DNA of 28,538 bases from Mediterranea massiliensis (GTDB lineage Bacteria > Bacteroidota > Bacteroidia > Bacteroidales > Bacteroidaceae), in contig CATXSD010000029.1 in NCBI GenBank assembly GCA_958402075.1, positions 1 to 28,538 of the forward strand. Reading direction: 5' to 3'. Below, piece by piece: positions 24,335 to 28,538 of this stretch. The notes beneath the pieces are model-generated. The model made no database searches and was not told where the DNA came from. It worked only from the letters and a program-made list of their open reading frames with translations. Both the position numbers and the translations under genes were made by a program. The first letter of the stretch is position 1. The number at the start of each line of letters is the position of its first letter.

Positions 24335-24763
24335 CTATATCACTTCGATTCTTATCTTGCAATCCCTTTTACCTTGCAAAATGGAATGGCAGAGCGTGAT
24401 ATTGAATTTCGGTTCTTTCCAAAGGTTTTGCATGGAATAAATGACACTTTGACGGGAACATTCGCAGAGTAATGGCGTAGTGACATAACCCTTCTTGCAC
24501 AAATGGCAGGTGCATTCCAGGAAAGTGAGATAATAGACCCGGCCTTTTTCTACGACCTCGCCTTTTACTCCCGGTAATTCATTCGCCATCTGAAAGAAAA
24601 CATCCATGTTCCCTTTGGCGTCTTCGTAGAGCTTTCTGTAAATGGAAAGCGTACCTCCATTCACACAATTCTTGCTGCATTCTGAAAAGAAAGCAGCCCG
24701 CTGTTCCGATGAAAGCCGGGCTATGCCTTTCTCAAATCCTTTGAACCAATCCGACAGTTCCAT
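24335..24763 (-). CDS. conserved Cys-rich protein (142 aa), family uncertain
   Basis: The product starts MELSDWFKGFEKGIARLSSE and carries cysteines in FFSECSKNCVNGGTLSIYRK, LECTCHLCKKGYV and LLCECSRQSVIYSMQNLW, a spacing that suggests a metal-binding site. It resembles small cytoplasmic Cys-rich proteins of Bacteroidales and Clostridia (DUF6144-like by memory, unverified). The late segment FNITLCHSILQGKRDCKIRI resembles the 'C.....G...C.F.I' end of methanogen/V4R-type heme-NO or 4VR domains, in which cysteines bind metal; this is a loose impression. It lies 147 bp upstream of the ATPase start on the same strand, in a block of Cys-rich small proteins (24931-25952). No clear -7 box is seen. Confidence 0.6.
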   Translation of the reverse strand: MELSDWFKGFEKGIARLSSEQRAAFFSECSKNCVNGGTLSIYRKLYEDAKGNMDVFFQMANELPGVKGEVVEKGRVYYLTFLECTCHLCKKGYVTTPLLCECSRQSVIYSMQNLWKEPKFNITLCHSILQGKRDCKIRIEVI

Positions 24764-24930
24764 ATTTTATATTAATGTCTTTATTCAATTTTGTCACTTT
24801 CGATGCATTACTTTTTGTTACCGCCATGCTTGGGGTGAATTTCATTTATACGGCGTTCGTCATATGCAGTAGCCGATGTTAAACACGACTTCATGGTTTA
24901 ATAACAGATATAACTCCCCGTTCTTCAAAT

Positions 24931-25281
24931 TTATCTTCTTTTAATGGTTTGACATTTACGTTTGGTCATCTCTTCAGCAAAGGCCTGTTCACCATGTTCC
25001 TTGATATAGCGGATGCAAGCGTAACGGTCAGAATTAAACAGGAATGCGAATGTTTTGCCTATCCAATTGGAAAACCATTTGCATTCCCTGATATCATGAG
25101 AGCATTCAGCACAAGACTTGAACTTGTTTTCTTGGCAACATGAACGGATTTTGCACCAAGTAGCCTTTTCATTATGTTTGCATCCGGGACATTTTTCTGT
25201 CAGGAACTTACGGCAAGCTCCGCAATAAAGACCGCAAGCAGCTATGTTTTGAGTGTCTGGTACAATTGTTTTCATAGGCAT
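24931..25281 (-). CDS. DUF3795 protein
   Basis: The 116-residue product contains the DUF3795 layout: AACGLYCGACRKFLTEKCPG, CKHNEKATWCKIRSCCQENK, FKSCAECSHDIRECKWFSNW. Its many cysteines are arranged in CxxC-like pairs, suggesting zinc or Fe-S binding. Its ATG overlaps the stop codon of the upstream gene by one base (TGATG at 25283-25279), so translation is coupled. An alternative ATG is two codons further in (25275). The function of DUF3795 is unknown; the coupling to a flavin/PNPOx-like protein suggests redox or stress chemistry. Confidence 0.8.
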   Translation of the reverse strand: MPMKTIVPDTQNIAACGLYCGACRKFLTEKCPGCKHNEKATWCKIRSCCQENKFKSCAECSHDIRECKWFSNWIGKTFAFLFNSDRYACIRYIKEHGEQAFAEEMTKRKCQTIKRR

Positions 25282-25952
25282 CAGATGTTGGAGTGAGCGA
25301 ATTCACCGTTTATCCAAAAGGTAGCTTCCGTACCGATGAAATGTAGAAGTACATAGTTGGGGTCACTTGCTCCACCGGGAAAATGATAAATGAACCAGTC
25401 CTGCCACATATCTTTGCGGACGGCATCATCCGTGACAATCTCTACCGTACCACGCAGGGCAACGCCATCTCCGTAATGGTCATAGCAAAGACCTGCCTTG
25501 TTGTTCGTCTTGAAATCGTTCACCTTTACGGAGTCTGCGCTTGTTGCCATCCAAACCTCATGGAAGCCCTTTGCTCCTATCTTGGACATCTGCACAGGGC
25601 GAGGATATCCGTAGGCGTCGATGGAAGCGACGGTCACGTTTTCGCATTGGGCAAGCAAGTGCGTTGCTTTCTCCATCAGTGTCCGTTCGTCTTTCACTTT
25701 CCATCGTTTCAGGTGCCGGAGCATTTGTCCTTTCGCTTGTATGGGAGTCAACTTGCACCCCGTCTGCGTATTCCATTGGTCTAAGAATTGCAGACAGAAT
25801 TCTATCATTTGGTTCATCGTGAACTCTTGGGTGAATTCTCCGTTTTTGTAACAATAAGTGCAATAATCCTCGCTACGGCTTCCATCGGCATTTGTCCCTC
25901 TGCTCTCGTCAGTCAGAGGCATACCGCAGCTTTGACAAAATTGATGTTCCAT
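25281..25952 (-). CDS. zinc-ribbon + pyridoxamine-5'-phosphate-oxidase-like (general stress FMN-binding) protein
   Basis: The 223-residue product begins with a zinc ribbon (Cys6-x2-Cys9 ... Cys31-x2-Cys34; MEHQFCQSCGMPL, then EDYCTYCYKNG). It passes through a helical linker (FTMNQMIEFCLQFLDQWNTQ), and ends with a PNPOx-like split-barrel (about 90-215; VTVASIDAYGYPRPVQMSKI, WMATSADSVKVNDFKTNNKA, GDGVALRGTVEIVTDDAVRK, and FIGTEATFWINGEF). The barrel family binds FMN or heme and includes general stress protein 26-type reductases. The zinc ribbon fused to it is a known Bacteroidales/Firmicutes layout. Its start is supported by a -7 box at 25975-25982. It is translationally coupled to the DUF3795 gene by TGATG. 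Confidence 0.85.
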   Translation of the reverse strand: MEHQFCQSCGMPLTDESRGTNADGSRSEDYCTYCYKNGEFTQEFTMNQMIEFCLQFLDQWNTQTGCKLTPIQAKGQMLRHLKRWKVKDERTLMEKATHLLAQCENVTVASIDAYGYPRPVQMSKIGAKGFHEVWMATSADSVKVNDFKTNNKAGLCYDHYGDGVALRGTVEIVTDDAVRKDMWQDWFIYHFPGGASDPNYVLLHFIGTEATFWINGEFAHSNI

Positions 25953-25974
25953 ATTGTTTTAAATATATCTTTCA

Positions 25975-25982
25975 CAAAGATA
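25975..25982 (-). promoter_or_regulatory. -7 box of PNPOx/DUF3795 operon
   Basis: The minus strand reads TATCTTTG, 22 bp upstream of the ATG at 25952. Confidence 0.6.
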
Positions 25983-26246
25983 ATCTTTCTGTAATATATT
26001 CCAAGGGGGCAGTCTTTTTATTTTACGAAAAGTAATATCATAATGCGATATTGGGAGGCTATTGACTGATTGTAGGTGAAAATTCCAAGGTTTTTCCAAG
26101 CTTTTTCCGTAATTCTGGAAAACTTCTGTTAGTACCTTATACAAAGGACTTTGGGATAATTACCCGTTTTTGAGGTAATGACTTGGCAACCGTGCCATTT
26201 GCAACGTTCTACTACAATTTACTTTTTAGGCGCAACTCGTCCATTG

Positions 26247-26254
26247 CAAAAGTA
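26247..26254 (-). promoter_or_regulatory. orphan -7 box (minus strand)
   Basis: The minus strand reads TACTTTTG, but the nearest downstream gene already has its own box at 25975-25982. It may drive a longer leader or an unannotated RNA. Confidence 0.35.
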
Positions 26255-26298
26255 ACACATTTATTTCAAAAGAACAATACTTTTTAAATAACAGGAAG

Positions 26299-26306
26299 TA
26301 CCTTTG
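26299..26306 (+). promoter_or_regulatory. orphan -7 box (plus strand)
   Basis: TACCTTTGC on the plus strand; no plus-strand gene follows before 27495, and the next gene (AraC) is antisense to it. A small RNA or a decayed gene is possible. Confidence 0.35.
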
Positions 26307-26418
26307 CAACTCAACAAAGTCGCTCTTCGCTATTTTTAAGAGTGTGAACCCTCTTTTGTGCAGGCTTCTATCCTATATTTTCTCACTTAAATGTTTACCA
26401 CTCGTGCTTATATGGTAT

Positions 26419-27288
26419 TTACTGTTCTCTGAATTCGGCCGGCAGACAGCCCACGTACCGCTTGAAGAATTTGACGAAATAAGACGGGTCCTCGAAGCCA
26501 AGCTGAAAGGCTATTTCCTTCACTTTCAGGCTGGAATGAAGCAACTGGCGCTTGGCTTCCAGTACAATGCGATCGTTTATGAGCGCAAGCGGTGTGCTGT
26601 GCGAACTCTCATACACGCAATTGGTCAGCGTCTTGGTGGACACGTTCAGGTGGGCGGCATATTCCTTCACCGTATGCATCGAGCGGTAATGATGTTCCAA
26701 CGACTGGCGGAAGCGGACGAAGGTGCGGTTGGCGGCATTGTTGATACACAATGGTAGTCCGTGTCCCCTTTCTCCTGTCCGTTGCACGTAAATCAACAAC
26801 ATCTTGATGAGGTACTTCAATAAATCGCTGTGCGCAAAAAGTCCCTCATTGCGTGTTTCTTCTTCCATTTCATTTACAAGAAGCGCCAGTTTCCCGGCGT
26901 TCTCCCGACGGATGAGATAGTAGGGCGAAGCGTCGAACGCGTTGAACACATTGTATTTCAGAAAGACGTTCTCGCTGCTTCCCTCGTCCGATAGGAAACT
27001 TTCATTGAAATGTATGACAACGCCTTCCACCTGTCTGCCAGTCTCGAAGTAATGGATTTGCCCGGGGGAGATGAAAAACATCGTGTTGTCCGCCACCGGA
27101 TATTCCTTGAAATCCACATAATGCACGCCCGTCCCTTTCCTGAACCATATTATCTGATAAAAACTGTGTATGTGCGCCTCGTAAGGGTGAGAACCGTTTT
27201 CGGCAAAAAGCCGGGAAAGTTCCGTCATCTCAAACTGCATTTGCGAGACGGAATCTAAATCGTATTGGGTGAACACTTCTCTTTTCAT
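26419..27288 (-). CDS. AraC-family transcriptional regulator
   Basis: The 289-residue product has an N-terminal cupin-like domain (about 30-110; HPYEAHIHSFYQIIWFRKGT, VADNTMFFISPGQIHYFETG) and a C-terminal AraC HTH pair (about 190-288; HTVKEYAAHLNVSTKTLTNC, LKVKEIAFQLGFEDPSYFVK, FFKRYVGCLPAEFR). The start MKREVFTQYDLDSVSQMQFE is supported by a -7 box at 27315-27322. It is divergent from the small barrel protein gene at 27495-27800, with about 206 bp between starts, and is likely to regulate it. The ligand is unknown. Confidence 0.9.
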   Translation of the reverse strand: MKREVFTQYDLDSVSQMQFEMTELSRLFAENGSHPYEAHIHSFYQIIWFRKGTGVHYVDFKEYPVADNTMFFISPGQIHYFETGRQVEGVVIHFNESFLSDEGSSENVFLKYNVFNAFDASPYYLIRRENAGKLALLVNEMEEETRNEGLFAHSDLLKYLIKMLLIYVQRTGERGHGLPLCINNAANRTFVRFRQSLEHHYRSMHTVKEYAAHLNVSTKTLTNCVYESSHSTPLALINDRIVLEAKRQLLHSSLKVKEIAFQLGFEDPSYFVKFFKRYVGCLPAEFREQ

Positions 27289-27314
27289 ACTCCTGTACGT
27301 TAATTTTCTATGTG

Positions 27315-27322
27315 CAAAGGTA
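27315..27322 (-). promoter_or_regulatory. -7 box of AraC gene
   Basis: The minus strand reads TACCTTTG, 26 bp upstream of the ATG at 27288. Confidence 0.6.
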
Positions 27323-27460
27323 ACATATTAAGTTTTTCAATAGGAAAAAACGAAAAGAAATAGGGTAAATTTGGGAAGACAGATAACGTCTTTATATTTT
27401 AATGCCTGAATTTACCATTCATTTTCCCAAATGGACACCGCACGTATGCCTGCTGCAAGC

Positions 27461-27468
27461 TAACTTTG
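27461..27468 (+). promoter_or_regulatory. -7 box of small barrel protein gene
   Basis: TAACTTTG lies 26 bp upstream of the ATG at 27495. A -33 element is not evident, which would suit activation by the divergent AraC protein. Confidence 0.6.
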
Positions 27469-27494
27469 CAGTGTCTAATTAAAAAGCAAAAGAT

Positions 27495-27800
27495 ATGGCA
27501 ACAGAAAAGAAGACAGGTGCATTCCTGCAAATCACCATGAACATCAAAGAAAGCGACCGCGCGGCAGCCGCAGCAGTGTACAACAAATATCGCCAGCCGT
27601 TCTTGGACGGCATCCACGGGGCGACTAGCAAGCAGCTTCTTGTGCGCGAGAACGATGTGCAGGTGCTCCACGGGTTCGCTTCCGTAGCTGATGCCGAGAA
27701 CTACCTGAAATCTGATTTGTTCACGCAGGACGTGTTCGTAGAGTTGAAGCCTTACTTCCAAAGTGACCCGGACGTAAGAATCTACAGTGTAGTAGGTTGA
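27495..27800 (+). CDS. small dimeric alpha/beta-barrel-like protein (ABM-type, 101 aa)
   Basis: The product MATEKKTGAFLQITMNIKES is followed by DRAAAAAVYNKYRQPFLDGI, then SKQLLVRENDVQVLHGFASV, ADAENYLKSDLFTQDVFVEL and a final strand DVRIYSVVG. Strand-helix-strand-strand-helix-strand with 'GF.S..DAE.YL.S..F' resembles ferredoxin-like alpha+beta-barrel proteins such as antibiotic-biosynthesis-monooxygenase (ABM/YdhR) types; the family call is by fold impression. It has no signal peptide. It is divergent from an AraC regulator that probably controls it. The function is unknown; these folds bind small aromatic or reactive molecules. Confidence 0.6.
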   Translation: MATEKKTGAFLQITMNIKESDRAAAAAVYNKYRQPFLDGIHGATSKQLLVRENDVQVLHGFASVADAENYLKSDLFTQDVFVELKPYFQSDPDVRIYSVVG

Positions 27801-27818
27801 GTCTGAAGCAAAACAAAA

Positions 27819-27867
27819 AACGAACTGAAGGCAGCGACGTTTTGAGAGTGGCTGCCTTCGGTTTGTT
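27819..27867. terminator. bidirectional terminator between barrel gene and mobilization gene
   Basis: Left arm AACGAACTGAAGGCAGC (27819-27835) pairs over 17 bp with GCTGCCTTCGGTTTGTT (27851-27867), with two G-T wobbles and a 15-nt loop. On the minus strand it is followed by TTTTTTGTTT, a good T tract, so it mainly ends the gene at 27888-28535. On the plus strand only a short T-rich end follows. Confidence 0.75.
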
Positions 27868-27887
27868 CTCCGTTAAAACATTCAGTA

Positions 27888-28535
27888 TTATAAACTTATC
27901 TTCTTTCCATGTTGTGAAAATATAGGTCTCTTCCTTATTGAAGTGAACAGTTTGTCAGACTGTTCTTTGAACCACTCGATAAGGGGTTTTTGGTCAATGG
28001 TAAGGACCAACCTCGTCCCGTCCGTTGGGTCTTTCACCACTTGAAACCCCGCCTTTTCGGTTGTGAATTTCCGTCCGTGTTCTTCCGAATAGAGTTCCCC
28101 TGCATACTCCAACGGCTTTCCTTTGACGAGCGTTGCGGTCTGTTTTTCGTCAAGCCCGACAAGGCGGCAGAAGTTTTCGATACGGAGCATTTCACGGAAA
28201 TAGGGAAACCATGCCGCTGCCCTTGCGATTACCGTTTTCAGAAATGATATTTCCTCCTCATGCTTCGCTTCCTTGACCGCTATCTCTCTGCGATGCTTCC
28301 GTTCTATTTCCACTATTTGTCGGCTGTAGTCGGTCTGCATGGTCTGTATTCGGGTTTGCAGGGCTTCGATGGTTTCCTCGTGTGTGGCTACTTCCCGATG
28401 CAGGACGGCATTCTCCCTCTCCAACGTCTTGACCTTGTTACTTCCGAAAAGAGAGCCCACACTGCTTGCAAGGGCGGTTGCCAGGAACTGCGCAAACGGA
28501 TTTCTCGGTATCAGTCCGTTATAGTGCGCACGCAT
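27888..28535 (-). CDS. C-terminal part of probable Bacteroidales mobilization/plasmid-recombination protein (cut by window edge)
   Basis: 215 residues are visible. The ATG at 28533-28535 may be internal, since the ORF could continue beyond the window. Residues about 33-105 form a long coiled coil (KVKTLERENAVLHREVATHE, RIQTMQTDYSRQIVEIERKH). The C-terminal part has VGLDEKQTATLVKGKPLEYA, GELYSEEHGRKFTTEKAGFQ and IDQKPLIEWFKEQSDKLF, which I associate with the C-terminal regions of Bacteroidales MobV/Pre-like relaxases; this rests on memory and is not verified. If so, the catalytic HUH domain lies outside the window and this is the edge of a mobilizable element. It ends at a strong terminator. 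Confidence 0.45.
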   Translation of the reverse strand: MRAHYNGLIPRNPFAQFLATALASSVGSLFGSNKVKTLERENAVLHREVATHEETIEALQTRIQTMQTDYSRQIVEIERKHRREIAVKEAKHEEEISFLKTVIARAAAWFPYFREMLRIENFCRLVGLDEKQTATLVKGKPLEYAGELYSEEHGRKFTTEKAGFQVVKDPTDGTRLVLTIDQKPLIEWFKEQSDKLFTSIRKRPIFSQHGKKISL

Positions 28536-28538
28536 GAC

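Larger units (their letters stand above)
25983..26418. other. gene-poor stretch with back-to-back promoter boxes
   Basis: This stretch of about 440 bp carries no supported gene. It holds a minus-strand box TACTTTTG at 26247-26254 and a plus-strand box TACCTTTG at 26299-26306, 44 bp apart and pointing away from each other. Downstream of the plus box, AAGAG...CCTCTTTT (26338-26358) could form a weak hairpin. A small RNA or leftover leader is possible. Confidence 0.5.

Noticed and set aside
1..28538. CRISPR array, tRNA or rRNA genes
   Set aside because: No regularly spaced direct repeats with unique spacers and no cloverleaf or rRNA core sequence were noticed; the 23-bp and 21-bp repeats are contiguous tandem repeats without spacers.

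Overview
The window looks like a chromosomal segment of a Bacteroidales bacterium (Bacteroides, Phocaeicola or Parabacteroides type). The evidence is a SusC/SusD outer-membrane pair, Bacteroidales lipoprotein signals, a fimbrillin-like surface protein, DUF3472 and sialate O-acetylesterase proteins typical of gut Bacteroidales, and at least a dozen -7 promoter elements of the form TAnnTTTG placed just upstream of genes. Several of these -7 boxes overlap the 5' extensions of ORFs and therefore fix the downstream ATG as the real start.

Layout. 1-2.9 kb: a 36-residue acidic peptide gene (17-127) followed by a large fimbrillin-like/repeat lipoprotein adhesin (163-2796) and a strong terminator. 2.9-4.1 kb: a 23-bp tandem repeat, a peptidoglycan-binding N-acetylmuramidase on the minus strand, and a 126-bp element with inverted ends that resembles a MITE. 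4.1-9.45 kb: the most unusual part. A small papain-like cysteine peptidase candidate is divergent from a LytTR DNA-binding regulator. The regulator is followed by a plus-strand series: a DUF2589 protein with a coiled-coil tail, a protein of unknown family, a second DUF2589 protein, a zinc-ribbon protein, a small secreted protein and an unassigned basic protein. A 27-bp near-repeat lies upstream of both the LytTR gene and the DUF2589 operon.

9.4-16.1 kb: a TPR-transmembrane-HTH regulator on the minus strand, a palindrome-rich divergent promoter region, then susC-like and susD-like genes. 16.1-19.1 kb: a degenerate 21-bp tandem repeat, an MmcQ/YjbR protein, a two-gene operon (NTF2-like protein and radical SAM protein) and an AraC regulator, all minus. 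19.1-22.9 kb: a sialate O-acetylesterase flanked by two copies of a palindromic interspersed repeat, then a DUF5077/DUF3472 secreted protein. 23.0-26.0 kb, minus strand: an AAA ATPase with its own inverted-repeat operator, a Cys-rich protein, and a coupled pair (DUF3795 protein and zinc-ribbon/PNPOx-like flavin-binding protein). 26.0-28.5 kb: a gene-poor stretch with back-to-back promoters, an AraC regulator divergent from a small alpha/beta-barrel-like protein, and the C-terminal part of a probable mobilization protein cut by the window edge.

How the genes work together. The SusC/SusD pair and its TPR regulator form a minimal nutrient-uptake locus without adjacent glycoside hydrolases. The esterase and DUF3472 protein look like carbohydrate-active partners. 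The LytTR/DUF2589/peptidase cluster reads as a self-contained, co-regulated system whose function I cannot assign, and it is the best candidate here for undescribed biology. All family names come from reading the translated proteins without database searches.
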